Assembly: GCF_900188025.1 (NCBI RefSeq)
Contig: NZ_FZNO01000002.1
Location: forward strand, 62,001 to 126,000
Direction of reading: 5' to 3'
DNA length: 64,000 nt
DNA from: Blastococcus mobilis
GTDB taxonomy: Bacteria > Actinomycetota > Actinomycetes > Mycobacteriales > Geodermatophilaceae
The notes beneath the pieces were generated by a model. That model searched no databases, had not been told where the DNA came from, and worked only from the letters and a program-made list of their open reading frames with translations. Within the stretch, counting starts at the first letter, position 1. Every line of letters starts with the position of its first letter. Position numbers and translations under genes: made by a program. Positions 1-8,031 of the stretch are shown in pieces.

Positions 1-86
1 CTGGTCGCGGGCTGGGCTGCTTGGGGCGTCCCCATGAGCAGCGTCCGGGCCCCTTGGGCGGGATCGGCGTACAACGAGATCCCGGA

Positions 87-147
87 CCCTTGACAGCGGC
101 CGTGTCCCCCGTTTGGGTGACCTCCTCTACAGGCGCCGTGTCAAGGG
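87..147. repeat. 9-bp inverted repeat upstream of the LVIVD gene
   Basis: CCCTTGACA at 87-95 is matched by its exact reverse complement TGTCAAGGG at 139-147, 43 bases apart and just before the first gene. Each arm contains a TTGACA -35-like hexamer facing inward, so it could be an operator or paired promoters. The forward arm extended to 15 bases (87-101) recurs at 6146-6160. No function can be assigned from sequence alone. Confidence 0.35.
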
Positions 148-191
148 AAGCGGCCGACCGACCGGCCGGTCCGCTATCCCGGGGAGGGCAC

Positions 192-2036
192 GTGTTCACG
201 AGGATCGGCAAGGTCACGGCTCTGGCCGCCGTCGGCGTGTTCGCGACGGCCGCGCCGGCGTTCGCGCACGACGACGAGGGAGCGACCGAGGAGACGCAGG
301 TCGCTCAGGGACGCGACGCGCAGCACGACGGGACCGACGGTCACCTGCTGCCCGTCGACGAGAACGTCGACCTGGTCAGCAAGCTCGAGCTCAGCAACGT
401 CGAACCTGGGGGCATCGCCGACGTCGCCGTGTTGGGCGATCACGCTTATCTGGCCGCATTCGGCCGGTCGGTCTGCGAGAACACCGGGGTCCACGTCGTC
501 GACATCTCCGACATCGGAAATCCCCGGGAGGTCGGCTTCGTTCGCGCACCGGAGGGCAGTTTCCCTGGCGAGGGGGTGCAGGTCGTGTCGATCGACACCC
601 CGGGCTTCACCGGCGACGTCCTGCTGACCAACAACGAGATCTGCAGTCCGGATAGCGGCTTCGGCGGGATCAACCTCTACGACGTCACGGACCCTCTCCA
701 GCCGCAGCCCCTCGCGGTCGGTTTCGGCGACGCCGATGACCCCACCAACCCACAGATGTCGGCCCATCAGACCCACAGCGTCTTCGGGTGGGACGCCGGC
801 GACAAGGCGTACGCGGTGCTGGTGGACAACCAGGAGTCCGCGAACGTCGACATCGTCGACATCACCGATCCCAGAACGCCGGTCCTCATCGCGGAGCACG
901 ACCTCGCGGCTCTGTTCCCGGAGATCCTGCAGCCGGGTCAGGGCCTCGACCAGGTCCTCCTGCACGACATGGTGGTCAAGGAGATCAACGAGCGGTTCGT
1001 CATGCTGGCCTCGTACTGGGACGCCGGCTACGTGCAGTTGGACGTGACCGACCCGGCCAACCCGGTCAACCTCGCCGACAGCGACTTCGCCGAGCCCGAT
1101 CCCGAGGCCCTGGAGAGTGGCTTCAGGGTGCCGCCGGAGGGCAACGCCCACCAGGCCGAGTTCACGGCGGACAACGCCTTCGTGATCGGCGCCGACGAGG
1201 ACTTCAACCCCTACGCCGTCACCGCTCGCAATGACACCGACGGCACGGAGCTCGACGCCGCCCCAGGCAGCAGCGAGGGCACCCGGCTCGAGCCGGGTGA
1301 GACGATCAGCGGTCAAGCCGTCTTCGTGGGACGGGCCTGCCCCGGGGACCCGGCGGTGCCGACGGGCGGGGAGGGCACGCAGATCGCCGTCGCCGAGCGC
1401 GGGGTCTGCGAGTTCACGGCGAAGGTGGCCGCGGTGGAGGCCGCGGGCGGCTACGAGGCCGTCCTCGTCTTCAACCGGGAGGGCCCGGACGGCTGCAACC
1501 TCCCGGCCGGCATGGCGGTCGAGGGCAACATCCCGACGTTCGGCGTCGCGCCACGGGACCAGGGCTTTGCCATCTTCAACGCTCCCTACGACGACGCCGC
1601 CTGCCGTGCCGGGGACGGTTCGGCGGTCGCGCCGATCGCCGTCGGCACGGCCGGGGACACGCTGACCTTCTCGTCGTACTTCGACGGATGGGGCTACGTC
1701 CGCCTCTTCGACGCCACCGACATGACCGAGCTGGACACCTACGCCATCCCCGAGGCGCACGATCCGCGCTTCGCCCGCGGCTTCGGTGACCTCTCGGTGC
1801 ACGAGGTGGCGGTCTCGCAGGAGTCCTCCGGTCTGGCCTACCTTTCGTACTACTCCGGCGGCCTGCGCGTCATCGAGGTCAGCCCCGGGGAGATCCGGGA
1901 GGTCGGCGCCTTCATCGACGAGGGCGGCAACAACTTCTGGGGAGTGGAAACCTTCGTCGCGGACGGCGTGGAGTACGCGGCAGTGTCCGACCGGGACTTC
2001 GGGCTCTACATCCTCCGGTACACACCCGCGCCCTAA
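192..2036 (+). CDS. secreted LVIVD-repeat beta-propeller protein with inserted PA domain
   Basis: Exported protein of about 614 residues. A basic start, hydrophobic stretch and AFA cleavage site (residues about 1-25) form a signal peptide. Repeated blades carry the LVIVD signature (HVVDISDIGNP, VDIVDITDPRTP, VQLDVTDPANP), as in surface-associated beta-propellers. Between about residues 370 and 475 sits a protease-associated (PA) domain with paired Cys, containing the RGVCEFTAKVAAVEAAG core; the propeller then resumes. The GTG at 192 is chosen because GGGGAGGG at 181-188 precedes it and the signal peptide starts there; the frame is open to 21, but that part is not protein-like. It stands alone; whether it binds ligands or other surface proteins is unknown. 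Confidence 0.8.
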   Translation: MFTRIGKVTALAAVGVFATAAPAFAHDDEGATEETQVAQGRDAQHDGTDGHLLPVDENVDLVSKLELSNVEPGGIADVAVLGDHAYLAAFGRSVCENTGVHVVDISDIGNPREVGFVRAPEGSFPGEGVQVVSIDTPGFTGDVLLTNNEICSPDSGFGGINLYDVTDPLQPQPLAVGFGDADDPTNPQMSAHQTHSVFGWDAGDKAYAVLVDNQESANVDIVDITDPRTPVLIAEHDLAALFPEILQPGQGLDQVLLHDMVVKEINERFVMLASYWDAGYVQLDVTDPANPVNLADSDFAEPDPEALESGFRVPPEGNAHQAEFTADNAFVIGADEDFNPYAVTARNDTDGTELDAAPGSSEGTRLEPGETISGQAVFVGRACPGDPAVPTGGEGTQIAVAERGVCEFTAKVAAVEAAGGYEAVLVFNREGPDGCNLPAGMAVEGNIPTFGVAPRDQGFAIFNAPYDDAACRAGDGSAVAPIAVGTAGDTLTFSSYFDGWGYVRLFDATDMTELDTYAIPEAHDPRFARGFGDLSVHEVAVSQESSGLAYLSYYSGGLRVIEVSPGEIREVGAFIDEGGNNFWGVETFVADGVEYAAVSDRDFGLYILRYTPAP

Positions 2037-2322
2037 CCCGAACCTTTCCGGGAGGCCGGTGCGGCACCGCGGAGCAGGCACCTCGGCTGGTCCGGCCCCG
2101 CACTCACCTCATCGAGCCGTGGGACGCGGCCTGCGTCCGGCCTACGGCTCGACGAGGCGGTCCCCACCAGAGTGGGCCCGGCCGGCGACAGCACCGGCAT
2201 CGCGGTGACCTGCCAGGTGCCCGGCGCAACGCCGGGCACGCGAACCGTCAAGGCGACGCGCCCGCCGCCCAGAGGCCGGGCGGCCCTCGGCGACGCAGAC
2301 GACGTCCGGAGCGACGGCGACC

Positions 2323-2592
2323 GCCCAGGAGACCGGCGGTGGCTCCGGGCCTCAGCACAATCCCCACGGTGGTCCTCCGCCCGAGGGGATCGAGACGGCG
2401 ACCGATCCCACGTACCCCGTCGGCACGACGGTCATCCTCACCGCCAACCACATGACCCGCATGGACGGCGCAAAGGCGACGATCGAGAGCTCGACCGACG
2501 AGACCGTCTACATGGTCGACACCGTGATCAACGGCATGACGTTGACCAACCACAAGTGGCTCGTCGAGAGCGAGGTCCAGCCGGCCGAGTGA
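2323..2592 (+). pseudogene. YdhK-family (DUF1541) domain remnant
   Basis: This frame encodes a Gly/Pro-rich linker followed by one recognisable DUF1541 unit: [14 protein letters not shown], then [14 protein letters not shown], and a terminal [14 protein letters not shown] before the stop. YdhK proteins are secreted or lipoproteins usually carrying two such units behind a signal peptide. Here no start codon or signal sequence lies in frame; a stop at 2206-2208 and a junk-like Arg-rich stretch come first. It is therefore most likely the C-terminal end of a gene that lost its 5' half. It abuts an IS701-type fragment directly downstream, consistent with damage by insertion. Confidence 0.6.
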
Positions 2593-2627
2593 TACCGCGC
2601 GCGGAAGAGCAGTGCAGAAATTTCCCA

Positions 2628-3041
2628 ACGCTGTTCACCGAGGGTCCAGCAGGCCGGCGATGCCACGCGGATGCGATGCAGCGGCTGCTCAACCACGCTG
2701 GCTGGAACGCCGACGCCGTCCGCGACGACCCGCGTGACTACGTCGTCGAGCACCTCGGGCAAGCGGTGCTGGTGGTGGACGAGACCGGATTTCTGGAGCA
2801 GGGCAGTAAGTCCGCCGGAGTGGCCCGGCAGTACTCCGGCACCGCCGGGCGGATCGAGAACTGCCAGGTCGGGGTCTTTCTGGCCTACGCCACCCCGGCC
2901 GGGCGGGCCTTTCTCGACCGGGAGCTGTATCTGCCGAAGCCCTGGATCGAGGACCGGGCTCGTTGTGCCGAGGCCGGCATCGGCCCCACGGTCGAGTTCG
3001 CCACCAAGCCAGAGTTGGCGCTGGCGGTGCTCGCTTGCTCG
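2628..3041 (+). pseudogene. IS701-family transposase, internal fragment
   Basis: About 135 codons match the central part of IS701-type DDE transposases: [60 protein letters not shown] and [12 protein letters not shown]. The VVDETGF Asp is one of the expected catalytic acids. The N-terminal 70 or so residues of a normal enzyme are missing. After [11 protein letters not shown] near 3035 the frame is lost, with traces (LARLAAL) continuing in another frame. The element is dead, and I see no terminal inverted repeats. Confidence 0.75.
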
Positions 3042-3214
3042 GCTGGCCGCGTTGGCCGTCTGCGCCGGGACGGGGTGGCATCCGGGCGAGGAAGGGCGCT
3101 GAGAGGCCTCCGCGATCCGCGCGTTCGTGGGCAGGATGGCCGGGTGTTGCGCCGACGCCGGACCGCTTCTCCACCCCCGAACCCCCCGGCCGTGCTGCAT
3201 GTGGGTGAGTCGGC

Positions 3215-3605
3215 GTGGCGAGATCTCCAGGCGCCGCGCCCCCGTCGGCGGAGGAGAGCGCACTGCTCGCCCCGCTGACGGCGGCCACCGGTGACCCGCG
3301 GCTGCTCGAGCAGGCCCGGTCAGCGGCCGTCGTCGCGGTGTGTCGGTGTGGCTGTTCCTCGGTGCGGCTGCGCAGCGACACCGGGCGGAAAAACTGACGG
3401 GGCCAGCCCGGGCTTGGTCGGCGGTGGGGGTTGGGGTGACTACTTCAGCGTGGCGGCCTCGGCACGTGGTCCAGGACATGAGGTCGTCACCCTGGCCCTG
3501 CACATCGTGTCCGGCTACATCGAGGAGCTGGAGGTGTTCGCCGGGGAGGGGATCGCCGTTCCGCTGTCCGGCATCACCGACCTGACCGAACCGGTGGCGG
3601 GCTGA
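3215..3605 (+). pseudogene. conserved hypothetical protein split by a frameshift
   Basis: Two halves in different frames look like one small protein. The first (GTG at 3215 to stop 3395-3397) contains [22 protein letters not shown] and a Cys-rich CRCGCSSVRLRSD segment. The second, open until 3605, carries VTLALHIVSGYIEELEVFAGEG and ends near DLTEPVAG. Both read like natural protein, while the join at about 3397-3460 does not. A one- or two-base change between them would give a product of about 125 residues. I recognise the style (short actinobacterial protein of unknown function) but not a named family. It lies in the decayed strip among IS fragments. Confidence 0.45.
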
Positions 3606-3929
3606 CCAGCACTCGTCGCCGCCCACTCGTCGGGCCGGTGCCAGCAGGAACCGCCCGCCGCCGCGCTGCACCGCCCGTCTCCCCTACCGCGACCGACGGT
3701 CAGCCCGCGGCCTCGGCAACGGCGACCGCAGTCGGCCGTCGCCTCCCTACCGACGCCCCGCGGCGTAGCTCTAGGAACTTTCGGCGAGTGGCGTGACGCA
3801 CTTTTTCCTGGAAGCAGGTCGACGCTCCCGCCACGCGCATGGCCGTGCCCGCCTGGTGGCGCTGTCCAGCCCGTGAGCCCGACCGTGGGCCGCGAGCTGG
3901 TGACCTACGCCGGTAGAAGCTGGTCAGGG
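3606..3929. other. 324-bp stretch with no recognisable gene
   Basis: No frame here gives plausible protein, and no RNA gene or strong hairpin was seen. It separates the broken hypothetical gene from the end of the small membrane protein gene on the minus strand. Confidence 0.5.
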
Positions 3930-4496
3930 TCAGGCGACGCGGAGCAGTCGGGCGCGCTTGGCCAGGATCCCGGGGACCTGCTGGTTGGGCCGCTGCTGCT
4001 CACCGTGGACGGCGTTGAGCACGGCGATCCCGCCGGTGAGCGCGGGGATGACCCACTGGGTGATCTTGAGCTGCTGCTGGGCCTGCGCGACGTCCTGGGG
4101 GGTGTCAGCGGCGGGGTCGGTCCCGCCCTCGACCGGGGTGCCGGCGGCCTGCTCGAGCTTCTTGCCCAGCGCCCGGCTGTAGGCCGTCACACCCAGGGCG
4201 GCGCCGGTGAGCGCCGTCTTGGCCGCGGTGGAGGCGCCGACGCCGCTCTGGGCGGCGACGCGCCCCTTGTTGGCGTACAGGAGCCCGGCCCCGCCGACGA
4301 GGTGCGCGGCGATGGCGGCCAGGTTGATCGGGGTCCAGCGGGCCCAGCCGGCGTTGGCCACGAGCAGCCGCTGAGTCTTGTCGGGGACGACGGCGGCGGC
4401 ACCATTGACGGCGATGGCACCGGCCAGGGTGCCGCCGAACCAGGCGGCCAGACCCAGGTCGTGCAGGCTGCGAACGACGGTATTGCGCTCGGACAT
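3930..4496 (-). CDS. small conserved membrane protein, unknown function
   Basis: 188 residues starting at MSERNTVVRSLHDLG. Hydrophobic stretches near residues 10-35 (GLAAWFGGTLAGAIAVNGAAA), 55-72 (NLAAIAAHLVGGAGLLYA), 85-105 and about 150-168 (WVIPALTGGIAVLNAVHG) suggest three or four membrane segments. A Gln-rich polar stretch (AQAQQQLK) precedes the last. No enzymatic motif is visible. The ATG at 4496 is chosen because the longer upstream frame is Arg/Pro-rich and not protein-like. Codon use is normal for the genome, so unlike its neighbours it looks intact. Related membrane proteins occur in actinomycetes, but I cannot name a function. Confidence 0.65.
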   Translation of the reverse strand: MSERNTVVRSLHDLGLAAWFGGTLAGAIAVNGAAAVVPDKTQRLLVANAGWARWTPINLAAIAAHLVGGAGLLYANKGRVAAQSGVGASTAAKTALTGAALGVTAYSRALGKKLEQAAGTPVEGGTDPAADTPQDVAQAQQQLKITQWVIPALTGGIAVLNAVHGEQQRPNQQVPGILAKRARLLRVA

Positions 4497-4798
4497 GGTG
4501 TGGCCCTTCGACGGTCGGCACCGAGGAGCCGGAACCATCCGTCGCGACCCACCCGACGGACTCCCGGTCCACCCTGAACGGGGTGACAACACGCTACCCG
4601 CGACTGACCCCACCCGGCACCGCCCCCGCACGCTGACGCAGTCAGGAGGTGGGCGCCATGACAGCCGCAGATCGAGGCGCTCGCGGCGCGACCAAGAGAT
4701 GTCATCTGACCGAGCGCCTCTTGAACCTCGGGACTGCTGCACGAGCAGGTGACGTCTGATCTGTGGTGCCGAGAGCTGCCGCTGGAAGGATGCACACC

Positions 4799-5092
4799 GT
4801 GCCCAAGCCCTACCCCAAGGAGTTCCGCGACGACGTCGTGAACGTTGCCCGCAACCGCGAGCCGGGCCAGCATCTGAAGCAGATCGCGGCCGACTTCGGG
4901 ATCAGCGAGTCGTGCCGGACGAACTGGATGAAGGCCGCCGACGTCGAGGATGGGGTCAAGCCCGGGACCACGGCGGCCGAAAACGCCGAACTGCGTGAGG
5001 CCCGCAAGCGGATTCGGCTGCTGGAGCAGGAGAACGAGGTCTTGCGCCGGGCTGCGGCCTACCTGTCCCAGGCGAACCTGCCGGGAAAATGA
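4799..5092 (+). CDS. IS3-family transposase subunit A (OrfA)
   Basis: About 97 residues, the usual OrfA length. An N-terminal helix-turn-helix of the HTH_8/transposase_8 kind (YPKEFRDDVVNVARNR, LKQIAADFGISESCRTNWMK) binds the IS ends. A C-terminal leucine-zipper-like coiled coil (ENAELREARKRIRLLEQENEVLRRAAAYL) mediates multimerisation. GTG at 4799 is preferred because GGAAGGA at 4784-4790 is correctly spaced; ATG at 4790 is in frame but overlaps that site. Its partner is a dead gene, so it probably has no transposition function now. Confidence 0.75.
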   Translation: MPKPYPKEFRDDVVNVARNREPGQHLKQIAADFGISESCRTNWMKAADVEDGVKPGTTAAENAELREARKRIRLLEQENEVLRRAAAYLSQANLPGK

Positions 5093-5745
5093 TCTACCCG
5101 CTCGTCGGTGAGCTCGCCGTCGACGGGATCCCCGTGACGGAGGCGTGCCCGGTTCTGAAGCTCGCTCGCCAGCCCTACTACCGGTGGCTGGCCACCCCGG
5201 TCACCGCCGGCGAACTGGCCCAGGCCTACCGGGCCAATGCGTTGTTCGACGCCCACCGCGACGATCCGGAGTTCGGCTACCGGTTCCTCGCCTGCGAGGC
5301 CGCCACCGGCGGGCAGCCGATGGCGGCGCGCACGGCTTGGGCGATCTGCTCGGCCAACCGGTGGTGCAGCGCGTTCGGCAAGCCCCGACGGGGCAAGGGC
5401 GGCCGTCCGGGGCCGCCGGTGCACGACGACCGAGTCCAACGGGTGTTCACCGCCGCTGCACCCAACCAGCTGGGTTGACCGACATCGCCGAGCACCGACC
5501 GCGCGAGGGCAAGCTCTACCTGTGCGCGATCAAGGACGTGCACTCCAACCGCATCGTCGGCTACTCCATCAGTGATCGGATGAAGTCCCGGCTCGCTGTC
5601 ACCGCGATCGACAAAGCCGTCGCCCGGCGGGCCGCCGACGGGGCTGAGGTGGCCGGCTGCATCGTGCATGCGGACCGCGGATCGCAGTTCCGTAGCCGGA
5701 AGTTCGTCCAGACGCTCAATCGCCATCAGCTGTCGCGCTCGATGG
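5089..5745 (+). pseudogene. IS3-family transposase subunit B (OrfB), frameshifted and truncated
   Basis: The first frame reads IYPLVGELAVDGIPVTEACPVLKLARQPYYRWL up to APNQLG and stops at 5478. The catalytic core continues in another frame from LTDIAEHRPREGKLYLCAIKDVHSNRIVGYSI to VHADRGSQFRSRKFVQTL. The two normally join as NQLW-LTDI, so a few bases were lost near 5470-5482. The first two acids of the DDE triad (TDI, HADRG) are visible. The last glutamate region and C-terminus are missing because the sequence switches to an IS256-type tail at about 5745. Non-functional. Confidence 0.8.
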
Positions 5746-5901
5746 GGAGCGCTGCTGCGGCCGGCCGGCGCCGTCCTGGTCGAGGCCCACGACGAATGGC
5801 AGGTCTCCGACCGCCGCTACCTCTCCGAAGGCTCCATGACACTGCTCAACCGCCCCGACCCGACCGAGGAGGTGGCGCAGCCCGCTCTGATCGCGTCATA
5901 G
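5746..5901 (+). pseudogene. IS256/mutator-type transposase C-terminal tail
   Basis: The frame ending at 5899-5901 reads LRPAGAVLVEAHDEWQVSDRRYLSEGSMTLLN. The EW-V-RRYLS--SM signature closes IS256-family (transposase_mut) enzymes. Only about 50 codons remain, joined directly to the truncated IS3 OrfB, so one element once inserted into or recombined with the other. No other part of an IS256 element is present nearby. Confidence 0.6.
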
Positions 5902-5905
5902 CCAC

Positions 5906-6053
5906 CCCACCGCTGACCAACACGGTGAGGACTACATCCACCACTCAACGGGACGTCACCGACGTCTTCTACGACCAGCACGTGGCCGGCAAGCCGCTGA
6001 TGGGGCCGCTCACCGCCGCGCAGTCGTTCGCGCACCAGTTCTTCGGGATCTGA
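5906..6053 (+). pseudogene. short unidentified coding tail
   Basis: A frame ending at 6051-6053 contains TDVFYDQHVAGKPLMGPLTAAQSFAHQFFGI, which has protein-like composition and codon use but no start. I do not recognise it. It may be the end of another decayed gene in this IS-rich strip, or read-through beyond the IS256 tail. Confidence 0.2.
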
Positions 6054-6202
6054 GTCACTGATACCCCGCGCTTCACCCGCCCGAGGGGGATAGAGCACCG
6101 CTTGGTGGGCCGCCTAATTCGCACACCGAGCGACGGACAGGCCCGCCCTTGACAGCGGCCCCCGGCTGCTCCGTCAGGCACCGCCGACGGCCCGGCCCGC
6201 GC

Positions 6203-7066
6203 TCAGCGGGCGGCTGCCACGAGGCGGGCCAGCTCCTCGACCATGACTCCGGGAAACTGCAACGGCACGAAGTGGGTCGCCGACACCTCACGGAGCCGGG
6301 CCCCAGGCACCGCCCGCGCTGCCTGCCTGACGTCGCGGACGTGCACCAGCGAGTCGTAGCGACCCGCCACGAAGGTCACCGGGCAGCACACCGCCGCCAC
6401 GTCCAGAGGCGCGTGCTCGGCGAGGGCGAGGGTGAGGTGGCGGTACCAGTTCCAGTCGTGGCGGGCGAACTCGTGCAGCACCGCCCAGAGTGCGCCGGGG
6501 TGGGCCGCCTCCTGCGCCGGACCCCGGACCGCCGCCGGCGACCACAGATCGTGCGCGGGCGGCAGGCTGGCCACGAGCAGCGGCAGCAGCGGCCCCACCA
6601 CGGGCAGCAACCGGCTGCTGAGGCGGCCCATCCGGGGTCGCATCCGCCGCGGGACACCAAAGGCCCCGAACAACGAGGAGTAACTGCCCCCGGGGATGCC
6701 GGCGACGGCCAGCACGGCGCCTACCCGGGCCGGGTCCTCGAGGGCGAGCTCGAACGCCACATTGACGCCCAGGGACCAGCCGATCACGACCGCGGAGGGC
6801 ATGTCGAAGGCGTCGAGCACCGCCCGCGCGTCCTCGGTGTGGTCCTCGACCCGCACCCGGCCGGGATCGGCCGGACGCTTCGATCCGCCCAACCCACGCT
6901 GATCCCAGGTGACCACCCGGTAGCCGCTCCCCCGGGCGGTGATCCGGGGCCAAGCCTCCGGCGGCGCGCCCAGCCCGTTACAGAGCAGAACCGCCGGCCC
7001 GACGCCGTCGTTGCACCAGGCGCGCAACCGGGTCCCGTCGCCGCTGCCCACGACGCGCGTGCTCAT
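6203..7066 (-). CDS. alpha/beta-fold hydrolase
   Basis: 287 residues with a classic alpha/beta-hydrolase layout: oxyanion-loop region VLLCNGLGAPPEAW, the strand VTWDQRGLGGSKRP, a nucleophile elbow GWSLGV (Ser) around residue 95, AGRYDSLVH with the likely acid, and ATHFVPLQ with the catalytic His near the C-terminus. Such enzymes hydrolyse esters, lactones or haloalkanes; nothing fixes the substrate. No signal peptide, so cytoplasmic. The ATG at 7066 fits the first strand; the frame upstream of it is not protein-like. It is transcribed alone, away from a 361-bp gap that holds one small open frame. Confidence 0.75.
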   Translation of the reverse strand: MSTRVVGSGDGTRLRAWCNDGVGPAVLLCNGLGAPPEAWPRITARGSGYRVVTWDQRGLGGSKRPADPGRVRVEDHTEDARAVLDAFDMPSAVVIGWSLGVNVAFELALEDPARVGAVLAVAGIPGGSYSSLFGAFGVPRRMRPRMGRLSSRLLPVVGPLLPLLVASLPPAHDLWSPAAVRGPAQEAAHPGALWAVLHEFARHDWNWYRHLTLALAEHAPLDVAAVCCPVTFVAGRYDSLVHVRDVRQAARAVPGARLREVSATHFVPLQFPGVMVEELARLVAAAR

Positions 7067-7164
7067 GAGCGCGGGACCTGCTGTGTCACGGCGACGCCCG
7101 ACGCCCGCGCGCCTTCGGGTCGCCCCCCGCTGCACAGGCAGGACGCCAGCGACCGTCGGACGGC

Positions 7165-7317
7165 ATGACTGGGGAGATGCAGGAAACCGCGGGCCCCGGA
7201 CCGTACGGTCGACTCGCGCTCGACCCCACGGAATCCGGGCGCGAGTCCGTACGCCGCTGGCCGAGGGAGCTGTTCCGCCCCGAGGCCGGCGCCATCCTGG
7301 GCATGCCTGACAGGTAG
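7165..7317 (+). CDS. possible 50-residue small protein
   Basis: ATG at 7165 opens a 50-codon frame (start MTGEMQETAGPGPYGRLALD, end AGAILGMPDR) in which most third positions are G or C, as in real genes of this genome. A GGGGAG at 7171-7176 directly precedes a second ATG at 7177, which could be the true start. No domain is recognisable. It could be a small protein or the tail of a lost gene; it precedes a metallo-beta-lactamase remnant on the same strand. Confidence 0.3.
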   Translation: MTGEMQETAGPGPYGRLALDPTESGRESVRRWPRELFRPEAGAILGMPDR

Positions 7318-7427
7318 CAGCCGTCGAGAGCCGGGCTAACGCCGCGCATGGCTCACTATCCCGCAGGGATACCGACAGTGGGCCGGACTGCGTCCAGATA
7401 CTCCGGAGGCACACCGGTCCCACCTAG

Positions 7428-7664
7428 AACACGCGCACGCGCTCCGACCGCGCCATCGACGGGCACCTGCCCCCCGACTTCCCCGGCGGCGTCGGCAAGA
7501 CCCAGAAGGACCCGGCGCGGTTCGCCAGCCTCATCGACGACGTCGAAGAACGTCTCTTCGGCACTCTCCCCGACCAGGCGTGGGTCTACCCCGGGCACGG
7601 CAGGGACACGACGATCGGGGCCGGGCGTCCCCACCTCGCTGAGTGGCGCGCCCGCGGCTGGTGA
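7428..7664 (+). pseudogene. MBL-fold hydrolase C-terminal remnant
   Basis: The frame ending at 7662-7664 encodes FPGGVGKTQKDPARFASLIDDV, then RLFGTLPDQAWVYPGHGRDTT and RPHLAEWRARGW. This is the end of a glyoxalase-II-like metallo-beta-lactamase-fold hydrolase; VYPGHG carries the last metal-binding His. An in-frame stop at 7425-7427 precedes it and the first two thirds, including the HxHxDH motif, are absent. It is a truncated relic. Confidence 0.6.
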
Positions 7665-7695
7665 GCGCGCCACCGGCGCGCGCGGCCGTCGTGCG

Positions 7696-7977
7696 CTACG
7701 CGTCGTCGAAGAGGTCGACCACCTCGTCGACGGTCCCCGGCAGGTAGAGCGGGACGACCGACACCATCCACTCCGGACGACGCTCGTCCACGCCGACCGC
7801 CAGGTCCCAGGCCGCCCGCGCCGTCAACGGGCCGAAGCATCCGTCGTCGCCCTCCTCCCCGACGGCCACCTCCACCAGCCACTGGTCGGAGAGGTCCGAG
7901 GCGAGCTCGGCGAACGCCGGTTCGGCGTCCTCGTCGGGCTCGGGTGCGTCGGCCTGGACGGGATAGATGAGCGCCAT
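7696..7977 (-). CDS. small acidic hypothetical protein
   Basis: 93 residues, start MALIYPVQADAPEPDE. It is rich in Asp and Glu, with a patterned middle (QWLVEVAVGEEGDDGCFGPLTARAAWDLAVGVDER) and a hydrophobic segment MVSVVPLYLPGTVDEVVDLF. No transmembrane segment, metal site or enzymatic motif is evident. The ATG at 7977 is the second Met of the frame and begins the protein-like part. It lies 54 bases downstream of the S9 peptidase stop on the same strand and could be its distal partner. Function unknown. Confidence 0.6.
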   Translation of the reverse strand: MALIYPVQADAPEPDEDAEPAFAELASDLSDQWLVEVAVGEEGDDGCFGPLTARAAWDLAVGVDERRPEWMVSVVPLYLPGTVDEVVDLFDDA

Positions 7978-8031
7978 GGCCCGCACGCTAGGGCCTCTGC
8001 CGCCCGCAGGCAGTCCGCGCGGACGCCTCGC

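Larger units (their letters stand above)
4799..5745 (+). mobile_element. IS3-family insertion sequence remnant
   Basis: An intact orfA is followed by a frameshifted, 3'-truncated orfB, the normal two-gene IS3 layout with a 4-base ATGA overlap at 5089-5092. The element stops abruptly at about 5745, where an IS256-type sequence takes over in a different frame. I could not identify either terminal inverted repeat, so the outer limits are those of the coding remains. Confidence 0.7.

Noticed and set aside
174-2081. A 635-codon minus-strand frame opposite the LVIVD gene
   Set aside because: It mirrors the real gene's third-position bias; the product has no family features, and the plus-strand frame has a signal peptide and repeats.
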